Positions 8,665 through 17,218 of a stretch of DNA of 64,000 nt are shown piece by piece; positions within the stretch are counted from its first letter, which is position 1; the number at the start of each line of letters is the position of its first letter. Origin of the DNA: Paraburkholderia panacisoli. GTDB lineage: Bacteria; Pseudomonadota; Gammaproteobacteria; Burkholderiales; Burkholderiaceae. The translations under genes were made by a program, and so were the position numbers. The stretch is from positions 1 through 64,000 of the forward strand of contig NZ_VTUZ01000018.1 in NCBI RefSeq assembly GCF_008369935.1, read 5' to 3'. The notes under the pieces are model-generated. The model was given only the letters and a program-made list of their open reading frames with translations. It did not search any database and was not told where the DNA came from.

Positions 8665-8744
8665 CGATGTTTGTTGCGTGCATACCGCTGATGTTTTTGC
8701 CGACGCTCACTCGCGAGGGTGGGCGCCGGGCAGGAATGCCCAAC

Positions 8745-9410
8745 ATGGCCGTTGAGAAAGCCGATAAACCCCAGCACACGCACAGCAGCAAGGCCGCCAG
8801 TCCAGACATCGACCGCGACCAGCAACCGGCGAGACTGGCGGACTGCCGCCGTTGCGCGCTATGGCGCGACGCCACACAACCAGTCGGCGGCGAAGGGCCG
8901 CGTAACGCGTCGATCATGCTGGTCGGCGAACAGCCGGGCGATGCGGAAGACCTGCAAGGCCGGCCTTTTGTCGGACCCGCCGGCGCACTGCTCAATAAAG
9001 CACTCGAAGAAGCGGGGCTGGAGCGCGCCGACGTCTACGTCACGAACGCAGTCAAGCATTTCAAGTGGACGCCGCGCGGCAAGCGTCGCATGCACAAAAC
9101 GCCGGCGCAAAGAGAAGTTGCAGCCTGTGAATACTGGCTCGAACGGGAATTTCGGCAGATAGAAGCGCGCGTGATCGTCACATTGGGCGCTACCGCGCTT
9201 AAAGCCGTGCTGGACGATGCGCACTCGCGGCTACAGGATGCGCTCGGCAAAACGATCGAACACGGCGAACACCTCATTGTCGCAACCTATCATCCGTCGT
9301 TCGCGCTGCGTGCGCCGGACCCCGAAACCCGCCGGCGCGTCTATGAAACGATCGTCGAATCACTCCAGACAGCGCGCAAACTCAGCCATCAGCACAAGCG
9401 GTCCACGTGA
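8745..9410 (+). CDS. udgX: UdgX-type uracil-DNA glycosylase (family 4-like)
   Basis: From the ATG at 8745 (AGGA nine bases upstream) the product has 221 residues. In-frame ATGs at 8661, 8667, 8691 and 8736 add a hydrophobic, unlike extension. UDG motif A is GEQPGDAED (61-69), the UdgX form. The UdgX-specific loop reads GKRRMHKTP (112-120), with H117 at the position that in UdgX attacks C1' and leaves the enzyme covalently bound to DNA. The C-terminal motif is HPSFALR (183-189). Family 4 Fe-S cysteines are seen at C34, C37 and C128; a fourth ligand is not obvious. It should bind uracil sites in DNA, probably during repair. The Ile-to-Met change in KRRIH is the only departure from the usual loop. 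Confidence 0.88.
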   Translation: MAVEKADKPQHTHSSKAASPDIDRDQQPARLADCRRCALWRDATQPVGGEGPRNASIMLVGEQPGDAEDLQGRPFVGPAGALLNKALEEAGLERADVYVTNAVKHFKWTPRGKRRMHKTPAQREVAACEYWLEREFRQIEARVIVTLGATALKAVLDDAHSRLQDALGKTIEHGEHLIVATYHPSFALRAPDPETRRRVYETIVESLQTARKLSHQHKRST

Positions 9411-9795
9411 TTTCAAACACATGCACTCCCCCGCATGTGCCGCAAGCACGCCTCACTTGTGAATTGCCAACCTTAACTGACGCAGCTGCCGGTCCGACAC
9501 CGGAGCCGCATGATTTCCCCAGGTATTCCTGACGAAGCTCACCACCTGCGCGATTTCCGTCGAGGTGAACTGATCGTTGAGCGCCGTTGAGGTCGCGGAC
9601 CGGCCACGCGCGGACTACGAGCCACGCGCTCGATGCGCCCGACACGCCGGCCGGCTGCTTCTTTGCGCGGCATCTGCGCGGGTTCGGCGCGTTAGCGCGA
9701 TAATCCGCCGTAGCACCGTGGCACGCCGCTTGCGCCATGTTCGCGATGGATGCGCCGTATCGCACGATCTACCGTGCGGAGTGAGGAGAACACCC
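9411..9795. other. Spacer between udgX and paoA
   Basis: It holds a minus-strand cytochrome c scrap (see 9453-9590) and the presumed paoA promoter. The ribosome-binding site GAGGAGAA lies 7 bases before the paoA ATG. Confidence 0.5.
9453..9590 (-). pseudogene. C-terminal scrap of a class I cytochrome c domain
   Basis: Read on the minus strand to a stop at 9453, about 43 codons give LNDQFTSTEIAQVVSFVRN, then TWGNHAAPVS and a basic end. This matches the last helix and tail of c-type cytochrome domains in membrane dehydrogenase electron-acceptor subunits (pattern L.D.eIA.v..yVR..WGN...pV). The heme CXXCH and Met-ligand region are not found upstream in frame, so only the 3' end remains. Such cytochromes often accompany molybdenum aldehyde or isoquinoline oxidoreductases like the one next door. 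Confidence 0.5.
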
Positions 9796-10344
9796 ATGGA
9801 TACCCCAACCGTAGAGCGGACGCCGGACGTCGCGCCCGAGGAAGCACAGCGTGTGCCGGTCACGTTTGAAATCAATGGCGAAAAGCGGCACTTCGAAGTG
9901 GAGGCATGGACCTCGCTGCTCGATCTGCTGCGCGAGCACTGTCATCTGACAGGAACGAAAAAAGGCTGCGATCACGGACAATGCGGAGCGTGCACCGCGA
10001 TTGTCGACGGCCTGAGAATCAACACCTGTCTCGCGCTCGCCGTGGTGCGCGATGGCGCGTCGATCACGACGATCGAAGGGCTGGCCGAAGGCGACAGGTT
10101 GCATCGGGTCCAGCAGGCTTTCATCGACCATGACGCGTTTCAGTGCGGCTACTGTACGCCGGGGCAAATCTGTTCCGCGGTCGCGATGCTCGCCGAAGGC
10201 CACGTCAAGTGCGCCGACGATATCCGCGAGCAGATGAGCGGCAACCTGTGCCGGTGCGGCGCGTACACCAACATAGTCGCGGCGATTCTGGACGCAGCGG
10301 ATCTCGCGGACGGGCAGCCCGGCGCACAGGGAGCCAGTTCATGA
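9796..10344 (+). CDS. paoA: Aldehyde oxidoreductase 2Fe-2S subunit (PaoA/YagT-like)
   Basis: The product is 182 residues. The N-terminal plant-type [2Fe-2S] domain has C58, C63, C66 and C78, and the C-terminal helical domain has C117, C120, C152 and C154, the standard set of the xanthine oxidase family. It passes electrons from the molybdenum site to the FAD subunit. E. coli PaoA has a Tat signal, whereas this one begins with an acidic, Pro-rich stretch and no signal. It is therefore predicted to stay cytoplasmic unless the start is wrong. The stop overlaps the next start by four bases, as does the next junction, so the three subunits form a tightly coupled operon. Confidence 0.85.
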   Translation: MDTPTVERTPDVAPEEAQRVPVTFEINGEKRHFEVEAWTSLLDLLREHCHLTGTKKGCDHGQCGACTAIVDGLRINTCLALAVVRDGASITTIEGLAEGDRLHRVQQAFIDHDAFQCGYCTPGQICSAVAMLAEGHVKCADDIREQMSGNLCRCGAYTNIVAAILDAADLADGQPGAQGASS

Positions 10345-11345
10345 ACCGCTTTTCCTATACGCGTGCAAACGCGGTGGCCGATGCGATCGCGCAGCATCGC
10401 GCGAATGCCGCCGCTGCGTTCATCGCGGGCGGCACCAATCTCGTGGATCTGTTGCGCGAGGACGTGGCGCGCCCGAAAGTGCTGGTCGATATCAACCGCC
10501 TGCCGCTCAAGCAGATCGAAGCCACACCTGACGGTGGCTTGAAAATCGGCGCGCTGGTCACCAACAGCGCGGTCGCTTACAACGAGACCGTCGCCGCGCG
10601 CTATCCGCTGCTCGCCGACGCGATTCTGGCCGGCGCGTCGGCGCAGATCCGCAATGTGGCGACCGTCGGCGGCAATTTGCTGCAACGCACCCGCTGTCAT
10701 TACTTCTACGACGTGGGCACGCCGTGCAACAAGCGCGAGCCCGGCTCCGGCTGTCCGGCGCTGAACGGCATCAATCGCATTCACGCGATTCTCGGCGCGA
10801 GCGAACAGTGCATCGCCGTGCATCCGTCGGACATGTGCGTGGCGCTCGCAGCGCTCGACGCGACCGTGCATCTCGACGGCAAGGACGGTGCGCGCACGCT
10901 CGCGTTCGCGGATTTTCACCGCCTGCCGGGCGACACGCCGAACCTCGACACCAATCTGCGCGACGACGAATTGGTCACGGCCATCGAATTGCCGATGCAA
11001 GGTTTTGCGTCGCATCACGCGTATGTGAAAGTGCGCGACCGTGCGTCGTATGCGTTCGCGCTGGTGTCGGCGGCGCTGGGCGTCGAACTCGACGGCGACA
11101 GGATCGTGGCGGCGCATTGCGCGCTCGGCGGCGTCGCGCATAAGCCGTGGCGCCGTCCCGAGGCCGAAGCCCGGTTGCGCGGCAAACCGCTGAACGCGGC
11201 CACGGTGCGCGAGTTTGCCGCTGAGTTGCTGCGCGGCGCGCAGGGCCGTCCCGGCAATGCGTTCAAGATCGATCTGGCGCGGCGTGTGATCGTGCGCGCG
11301 TTCGAACTGGCTACGCAACGTTCGTTCGAGGAGGCCGCATCATGA
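10341..11345 (+). CDS. paoB: Aldehyde oxidoreductase FAD subunit (PaoB/YagS-like)
   Basis: The product is 334 residues. The FAD-binding motif IAGGTNLVDLL is at 28-38 and the VGGNLLQRTRCHYF region at 109-122. Four cysteines (C119, C129, C138, C157) sit in the insertion that carries an additional [4Fe-4S] cluster in E. coli PaoB and 4-hydroxybenzoyl-CoA reductase-like proteins. This supports a PaoABC type rather than a simple CO/xanthine dehydrogenase middle subunit. Start and stop each overlap neighbouring genes as ATGA. Confidence 0.85.
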   Translation: MNRFSYTRANAVADAIAQHRANAAAAFIAGGTNLVDLLREDVARPKVLVDINRLPLKQIEATPDGGLKIGALVTNSAVAYNETVAARYPLLADAILAGASAQIRNVATVGGNLLQRTRCHYFYDVGTPCNKREPGSGCPALNGINRIHAILGASEQCIAVHPSDMCVALAALDATVHLDGKDGARTLAFADFHRLPGDTPNLDTNLRDDELVTAIELPMQGFASHHAYVKVRDRASYAFALVSAALGVELDGDRIVAAHCALGGVAHKPWRRPEAEARLRGKPLNAATVREFAAELLRGAQGRPGNAFKIDLARRVIVRAFELATQRSFEEAAS

Positions 11346-13591
11346 ACCGCGCCGAAACATTGCCGGCATTGCGCGCCATCGGCGTACCGCACAAGCGTGT
11401 CGACGGCAGGCTGAAGGTGACCGGCGCCGCGCGCTATGCGGCCGAATTCACCGCCGACGCAATGACTTATGGCTTCGTCGTATCGAGCACGATCACGACC
11501 GGCCGCATCGTATCGATCGACGTATCGGCCGCGCTCGCATTGCGCGGCGTGCTGCTCGTGCTGACCCATCAGAACCGCCCGCCGCTCCCGCTCGACGAAA
11601 AGCTATACAAGGACATGATCGCGCCCAGCGGCACACCGTTCCGGCCGCTATGGGACGAGCGCGTGTGGTATAGCGGCCAGCCGGTTGCGCTAGTGGTGGC
11701 CGAGTCGCACGAACTGGCGCGCTATGCGGCGTCGCTCGTCGTCGTGCGTTATGAAAGCACCCCGCATCGAACCGACATCGACCAGGCGGTGATGAGCGCC
11801 GTGTCGCCTTCCACGGAAAAAGGCGGCTTCGATCCGCCGCCGCCCGCACGCGGCGATGCCCACGCCGCGCTCGCCAGCGCCGCTGCTCGGGTCGATGCGT
11901 TCTACAGCACGCCGGCGGAATATCACAGTCCGATGGAAATGCACGGCTGCACCGTGGTGCCGGACGAGCAGGGCCGCCTGACCGTGTACGAGAAGACGCA
12001 GGGCGTCGGCAATACCAAGTCGTATCTGACCCGGGTATTCGGTCTGAACGACGATGAGGTGCAGGTCATTGCGCCGTTCGTCGGCGGCGCGTTCGGCTCC
12101 GGCTTGCGGCCGTACTATCACCTCGCGCTCGCGGTGATGGCCGCGCGCGAACTGAAACGGCCGGTGCGGCTCACGCTGACGCGCCAGCAGATGTTCACCT
12201 TCGCGCATCGTCCGCAGTCCATCCAGCGCGTCGCGCTCGGGGCTGACGCGCACGGCAGATTGCAGGCGGTGATTCACGAAGCCGTGGCGGAGACCTCGCA
12301 ATACGAAGAATTTTGCGAATCGACGGTGAACTGGGCGGGCAAGCTCTATCGGTGCGATAACGTGGCGATGGGCTACAAGCTGGTCCGGCTCGATGTGCCC
12401 ACGCCCTCGGATGCGCGCGCGCCCGGTGCGACTGAGGGCCTGTTCCCGCTCGAAATGGCGATGGATGAACTGGCCGAAGCATTGCAGATGGACCCGCTCG
12501 AATTGCGGCTCATCAACTATGCCGAGCGTGACGCCAACAAGAATCTGCCGTTTTCGAGCAAGGCGCTGCGCGAGTGCTATCGCGAAGGGGCGGCGCGCTT
12601 CGGCTGGAGCCAGCGGCCGCTCGCGCCGCGCGCGCGGCGCGAGGGCCACGAGTTGATCGGCTGGGGCATGGCGACCGGCGCGTGGGACGCGATGCAGATC
12701 GAAGCGGCGGCGCGTGCGGTGATGACGCGCGACGGCCGCGTGACCGTGTCGAGTTCGACCGCCGATATCGGCACCGGCACCTACACGGCGATGAGCCAGA
12801 TTGCGGCGGACGCGCTCGGCGTCGCGGTGAGCGACGTGAGCTTCGAACTCGGCGACACGCGTTTGCCGAAAGCGCCGATCGAAGGCGGGTCGTGGACGGT
12901 GTCGTCGGTGGGCAGCGCGGTCGACGTCGTGTGCAAGAGGTTGCACAACCGGCTCGTCGAACTCGCGCGCGAGCATGGCGGCGGCCGTTTCGCGGCGGCG
13001 CCGCGCGAAGAGGTGCGGCGTTCGGGCAACCGGCTCGTCTGCGGGGCGGGCCCGGAGGATGCCGTCCGTATCGATACACTGCTCGAGCGCGCCGGCCTCG
13101 AAGAAGTGGAGGAGCAGGCGAGCGTGAAGCCGCACGAAAAGCAGCGGGCGTATTCGATGGGCACGCATTCGGCCGTGTTCGTCGAGGTGCGCGTGGACGA
13201 AGCGCTCGGCACCGTGCGGGTGACGCGCGTGGTCAGCGCGATTGCCGCCGGGCGCATCGTCAATCCGAAGATGGCGGCCAATCAGATCGCCGGCGGCGTG
13301 GTGTGGGGCATCAGCATGGCGCTGCACGAGGATGGTCAGTTCGACCACGCGCTCGGCCGGCAGATGAATCACAACTTCGCCGAATACCACGTGCCGGTGA
13401 ATGCCGACATTCGCGAAATCGACGTATTGTTTGTCGACGAGCATGACGACATCGTCAATCCACTTGGGGTGAAGGGCGTTGGCGAGATCGGTATGGTGGG
13501 CGTGGCCGCGGCGGTGAGCAATGCAATCTGGCATGCCACCGGAAAAAGGATAAGGGACTTGCCGATTACTCTCGACAAGCTGATTACCTAG
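11342..13591 (+). CDS. paoC: Aldehyde oxidoreductase molybdopterin subunit (PaoC/YagR-like)
   Basis: The product is 749 residues, close to the 732 of E. coli PaoC. The N-terminal aldehyde oxidase a/b hammerhead (residues about 20-135) is followed by Mo-cofactor domains with GGAFGSG and, near the end, GVKGVGEIG with the catalytic Glu at about residue 715. The enzyme family oxidises aromatic and aliphatic aldehydes to acids using a molybdopterin cytosine dinucleotide cofactor. A PaoD/XdhC-type maturation chaperone is not in this window, so insertion of the cofactor must depend on a gene elsewhere. The operon appears to end here. Confidence 0.86.
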   Translation: MNRAETLPALRAIGVPHKRVDGRLKVTGAARYAAEFTADAMTYGFVVSSTITTGRIVSIDVSAALALRGVLLVLTHQNRPPLPLDEKLYKDMIAPSGTPFRPLWDERVWYSGQPVALVVAESHELARYAASLVVVRYESTPHRTDIDQAVMSAVSPSTEKGGFDPPPPARGDAHAALASAAARVDAFYSTPAEYHSPMEMHGCTVVPDEQGRLTVYEKTQGVGNTKSYLTRVFGLNDDEVQVIAPFVGGAFGSGLRPYYHLALAVMAARELKRPVRLTLTRQQMFTFAHRPQSIQRVALGADAHGRLQAVIHEAVAETSQYEEFCESTVNWAGKLYRCDNVAMGYKLVRLDVPTPSDARAPGATEGLFPLEMAMDELAEALQMDPLELRLINYAERDANKNLPFSSKALRECYREGAARFGWSQRPLAPRARREGHELIGWGMATGAWDAMQIEAAARAVMTRDGRVTVSSSTADIGTGTYTAMSQIAADALGVAVSDVSFELGDTRLPKAPIEGGSWTVSSVGSAVDVVCKRLHNRLVELAREHGGGRFAAAPREEVRRSGNRLVCGAGPEDAVRIDTLLERAGLEEVEEQASVKPHEKQRAYSMGTHSAVFVEVRVDEALGTVRVTRVVSAIAAGRIVNPKMAANQIAGGVVWGISMALHEDGQFDHALGRQMNHNFAEYHVPVNADIREIDVLFVDEHDDIVNPLGVKGVGEIGMVGVAAAVSNAIWHATGKRIRDLPITLDKLIT

Positions 13592-13615
13592 TCAGCGCCT
13601 CTGCCATGTCCAGCG

Positions 13616-13636
13616 GGGCGGCCGTCCCGGCCGCCC
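13616..13636. terminator. GC-rich hairpin between convergent operons
   Basis: GGGCGGCCG-TCC-CGGCCGCCC is a perfect 9-bp stem located between the paoC stop (13591) and the end of the convergent efflux operon (13662). It lacks a T-run on either side, so it may only slow polymerase or protect 3' ends. Confidence 0.45.
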
Positions 13637-13661
13637 TCGGCAGCAAGAGGTAATGCCAGAT

Positions 13662-15122
13662 TCAGCGGCTACTGCCCACGGTCGTTTCCATCACCCCGCT
13701 GCCGAGCGACTGAAACAACGCCGCCGTATCGCTGAACTGGTCGCCCTGTGCACGGGTCCGGTCGATCGCTGTCTGCAATGCCTGGCGTTGCGCGTCGAGC
13801 AGCGCAGTCTGACTGATGCCGCCGACGTCGTACTGCTGGCGCGCGATCACGAGACTCGCCTGGGCCTGCTGGTCGGCGTCGTCGCGGGCTTGCAATTCGC
13901 GCGCATTGTCCTGCAATGCGCTCAGCGAATCGGCAACCTGCTGCAAGGCCTGCAACACTGTCTGCTGATATGCCGCTAACGCCGCGTCATAAGCCGCTTG
14001 CGCGGCGCGCTTTTTCGCGCGCAATTCTCCGCCGTGGAAAAGAGGTTGGGTCAGATTGAGGCCCACGTTCCAGATATTCAGACCTTTTACGATGTCGCCC
14101 ATGCTGGTGCGCTCCGACCCAATCCCCGCCGATAAGGAAAACTGCGGATACAGATTCGCCGTCGCCACGCCCACGTTCGCGCTGGCCTGATGCAGCAACG
14201 CTTCCGATGCGCGAATGTCGGGCCGTTCGCGTGCCAGCGTCGAGGGCAGTGTGACGGGGATGTCGTTGGGCAATCGGAGCGTATCCAGCGTGATGTCGCT
14301 GTAGTCCGCTTTCGACGGCGCGACGCCCACCAGAATCGCGAGTTGATGATCGGCCTGCGCGAGCTGTGTGGTCAGCGGCGGCAACGACGCGCGTGTCTGT
14401 TCAAGCAGCGTGCGCTGACTGTGCACGTCGAGTCGAGCCACACCGCCGGCGGCGTAGCGCGCTTCGATGATTGCCAGTTGCCGTGCCTGTGCATCGGCGA
14501 GACGTTGCGTCAGCGTGATCTGCTGTTGCAGCGACGCGCGCCGCACAGCGGTCAACACGACATTGCCGGCGATGGAAAGCCGGGCGGCGTCGAGTTCGAA
14601 CGACTGGTAATCGACTTGCGCGAGGCTTGCTTCGAGCGCGCGCCGATTGCCGCCGAAAACGTCGAATACATACGACACGCTCACCGATGCGTTGAACAAC
14701 GAAAACGGTCCCGGCGCTTCAGCGAGCGGAACGCCGAACGCAGCGGGATCGACCTTCTGCCGCGAGGCTGAAATCTTTGCATCCACGACGGGATACTGCG
14801 TCGCGCCCGCCTGCGCGGTGTAGTTCTCGCGCGCCTCGAGCAGTTTCGCGCGAGCTTGCCCGAGTGTCGGGCTTTGACGCAACGCCTGATCGACAAGGCG
14901 ATCGAGCGCATCCGAATGGAACTGCCGCCACCACATGGGCAACGTGCTGTCGGCGACGCTAAATGTTTGCGCCGATCCCGACGCGCCTTCGCCCGGCGCG
15001 CCGCGTTCGGGCAGCGGCTCGCGCGTATAGCTTTGCGTATCGGGCGCCGCCGGTGCCTGAAAATCGGGGCCGACCGCGCAACCGCCTAGCGCGAGCACGC
15101 ACGCGATAACGATTGGTTTCAT
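13662..15122 (-). CDS. Outer membrane efflux lipoprotein (NodT/OprM family)
   Basis: The product is 486 residues with a lipoprotein signal (lipobox LGGC, C15), close to the family's usual 460-500. Two OEP repeats are visible, and the conserved motif around residue 290-330 (ARERPDIRASEALLHQASA) is typical. It should form the trimeric outer-membrane channel for the adaptor and ABC pump encoded just upstream. It is last in a four-gene minus-strand operon, 12 bp after the permease. Confidence 0.9.
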   Translation of the reverse strand: MKPIVIACVLALGGCAVGPDFQAPAAPDTQSYTREPLPERGAPGEGASGSAQTFSVADSTLPMWWRQFHSDALDRLVDQALRQSPTLGQARAKLLEARENYTAQAGATQYPVVDAKISASRQKVDPAAFGVPLAEAPGPFSLFNASVSVSYVFDVFGGNRRALEASLAQVDYQSFELDAARLSIAGNVVLTAVRRASLQQQITLTQRLADAQARQLAIIEARYAAGGVARLDVHSQRTLLEQTRASLPPLTTQLAQADHQLAILVGVAPSKADYSDITLDTLRLPNDIPVTLPSTLARERPDIRASEALLHQASANVGVATANLYPQFSLSAGIGSERTSMGDIVKGLNIWNVGLNLTQPLFHGGELRAKKRAAQAAYDAALAAYQQTVLQALQQVADSLSALQDNARELQARDDADQQAQASLVIARQQYDVGGISQTALLDAQRQALQTAIDRTRAQGDQFSDTAALFQSLGSGVMETTVGSSR

Positions 15123-15134
15123 CGACGTGTCCTC

Positions 15135-16277
15135 CTAGTCCAGCGTGCGCCGATAGAAGCGCAGGGCAATAGCCATCACGATGGCCGTAAAAAGCACCAT
15201 GGGCCACACGGACGGCCATAGATCAGCCCAGCCACTGCCCTTGAGCACAATGCCGCGAATCAGCCGGTTGAAATAGGTCAGCGGCAACAGATTGCCGAGG
15301 AACTGCGCCCATCGCGGCATGCCTGCGAACGGAAACATGAAGCCGGACAGCAGGATGTTGGGCAGAAAGTAGAACATTGTCAGCTGCATCGCCTGCAACT
15401 GATTCTGCGCGAGCGAAGACAGCGTGATACCGACTGTCAGGTTCGCCGCGATGAAAAGCAATGCGGCCAGATAGATCGCCACCACACTGCCGACGAATGG
15501 CACATGGAACACAAAGCGCATTGCTACAAGAATGATCGTCGCCTGAATGAGGCCGATCGCAACGTAAGGCACGATCTTGCCGGTCATCACCTCGATGGGC
15601 AGAACAGGGGTTGCGAGCAGGTTTTCCATCGTGCCGCGCTCGCGTTCACGCGTGATGGCGAGGCCCGTCATCATCACGAGCGTCATGGTCAGGATCACGC
15701 CCATCAGGCCGGGAACCACGTTGTATTGCGTAATGCCTTCCGGGTTGTACAGGCTGTGGATCTGCACGCCGAATGCGCTCGGGCCGCCGTTCAGATGCGC
15801 GAGCGCACCGGTGATGTCCTTGTCCGCCACCGGTTGAATCAGGCCCGGCAATGCGGCGAGAGCGGTGTTGGTTGCGGTGGGATCGGTTGCATCGGCTTCG
15901 ACCAGCAACGACGGACGTTCGCCTCGCAGCAGTTGTCGCGAGAAATCCACCGGGACGTTCAGCACGAATTGCACGCGGCCTTGCGCGAGCGCGCGGCGGC
16001 CCGCTTCTTCGTCCGGCAGTATTTCGACGATGTCGAAATAGGCCGAGTTCGTCATGGCCGCGACGAAGCTGCGTGAAAACGCGCTCTGGTCGTGAATGAT
16101 GATGGCTGTCGGCAGATGCCTGGGATCGCTATTGATCGCGAAACCGAACAGCGTCATTTGAATGATCGGCAGACCCACGATCATGGCAAACGTAATGCGG
16201 TCGCGCCGTAATTGCAGGAACTCCTTGAGGACGATGCTCCACCAGCGCGTCAGTGAAAATGCGATTGCTCTGCTCAT
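15135..16277 (-). CDS. ABC-2 type export permease
   Basis: The product is 380 residues. One N-terminal membrane helix is followed by a large periplasmic domain (about 50-180) and five C-terminal helices from about 185 on, the YhhJ/YbhR architecture. It contains the conserved TREREXGTMENLLATP segment around residue 210. E. coli ybhFSR has two permeases; only one is present here, so it would act as a homodimer. The start overlaps the ATPase stop by four bases. Confidence 0.88.
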   Translation of the reverse strand: MSRAIAFSLTRWWSIVLKEFLQLRRDRITFAMIVGLPIIQMTLFGFAINSDPRHLPTAIIIHDQSAFSRSFVAAMTNSAYFDIVEILPDEEAGRRALAQGRVQFVLNVPVDFSRQLLRGERPSLLVEADATDPTATNTALAALPGLIQPVADKDITGALAHLNGGPSAFGVQIHSLYNPEGITQYNVVPGLMGVILTMTLVMMTGLAITRERERGTMENLLATPVLPIEVMTGKIVPYVAIGLIQATIILVAMRFVFHVPFVGSVVAIYLAALLFIAANLTVGITLSSLAQNQLQAMQLTMFYFLPNILLSGFMFPFAGMPRWAQFLGNLLPLTYFNRLIRGIVLKGSGWADLWPSVWPMVLFTAIVMAIALRFYRRTLD

Positions 16278-17218
16278 GATGGCGCTCCGAAGTTATCTTT
16301 CGAATGGCTCATCAGATAGATGAACACCTCTTCGAGTCCTGTGCTGATCGGCTCGATACGCAGCGTCGTGCCGGCAGTGGCTTGCCTGATCGCCTTTTCC
16401 AGCGCTTCGTGATCGCTGCCGCTGACATGCAGCGCGGAACCGAATACGACGGTCTGGTCGACGCCGGGCATCGTGCGAAGCCGTTCGGACAGGTCGCTCA
16501 GACGTTCGCCGTAGATCGACCAGGTCGCGAGATCCTGTGACGCGATGACTTCGTTCGCCGTGCCTTGCGCCAGCAACTTGCCGTATGCGATGTACCCGAG
16601 CTTGTGGCAGCGCTCGGCCTCGTCCATGTAATGCGTGCTGACCAGCACCGAGATGCCGCGCGCCGCCAACCGGTGGAGCTCTTCCCAGAAGTCGCGTCGC
16701 GCGGCGGGGTCCACGCCCGCCGTGGGTTCGTCGAGCAACAACAGTTTCGGCTCGTGCAGCATGCATGCGGCCAGCGCAAGACGTTGCTTCCAGCCGCCGG
16801 ACAGCGAGCCGGTTAGCTGATTCGCCCGGCTTTGCAGCCCGAGCGATTCGAGCGAGCGATCGACGGCTTCGCGCCGGTTGCGCATCTGATACATACGCGC
16901 CACGAAGTCGAGATTCTCGCGGATGGTCAGGTCTTCCCAATACGAAAACCGCTGCGTCATATAGCCGACGCTGCGCTTGATCTGCGCGCTCTCGCGCTGG
17001 ATGTCGTAGCCCAGACAGGTGCCGGTGCCGGAGTCCGGCGTGAGCAGTCCGCACATCAGGCGGATCGAGGTGGTCTTGCCGCTGCCGTTTGGGCCGAGAA
17101 AGCCGAAAATCTCGCCGCGCGCGACTTGCAGCGTCACGTCGTTGACCACGTGCTTGTCGCCGAAGTGTTTGTTCAGGTTATGGACGTCGATCGCGTATGC
17201 GGGGCTATCGGCGTTCAT
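16274..17218 (-). CDS. ABC exporter ATP-binding protein
   Basis: The product is 314 residues. Walker A GPNGSGKT is at 42-49, the signature LSGGWKQRL at 139-147 and Walker B LLLLDEPTAGVDP at 159-171, followed by an H-loop (STHYMDEAERC). The last 80 residues form the C-terminal extension common to drug/lipid-type ABC-2 ATPases. It powers the permease at 15135. It overlaps the adaptor stop by four bases (ATGA). Confidence 0.92.
   Translation of the reverse strand: MNADSPAYAIDVHNLNKHFGDKHVVNDVTLQVARGEIFGFLGPNGSGKTTSIRLMCGLLTPDSGTGTCLGYDIQRESAQIKRSVGYMTQRFSYWEDLTIRENLDFVARMYQMRNRREAVDRSLESLGLQSRANQLTGSLSGGWKQRLALAACMLHEPKLLLLDEPTAGVDPAARRDFWEELHRLAARGISVLVSTHYMDEAERCHKLGYIAYGKLLAQGTANEVIASQDLATWSIYGERLSDLSERLRTMPGVDQTVVFGSALHVSGSDHEALEKAIRQATAGTTLRIEPISTGLEEVFIYLMSHSKDNFGAPS

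Noticed and set aside
11690..13534. 614-codon minus-strand open frame opposite paoC
   Set aside because: Shadow frame; the plus strand carries all molybdopterin-subunit motifs.
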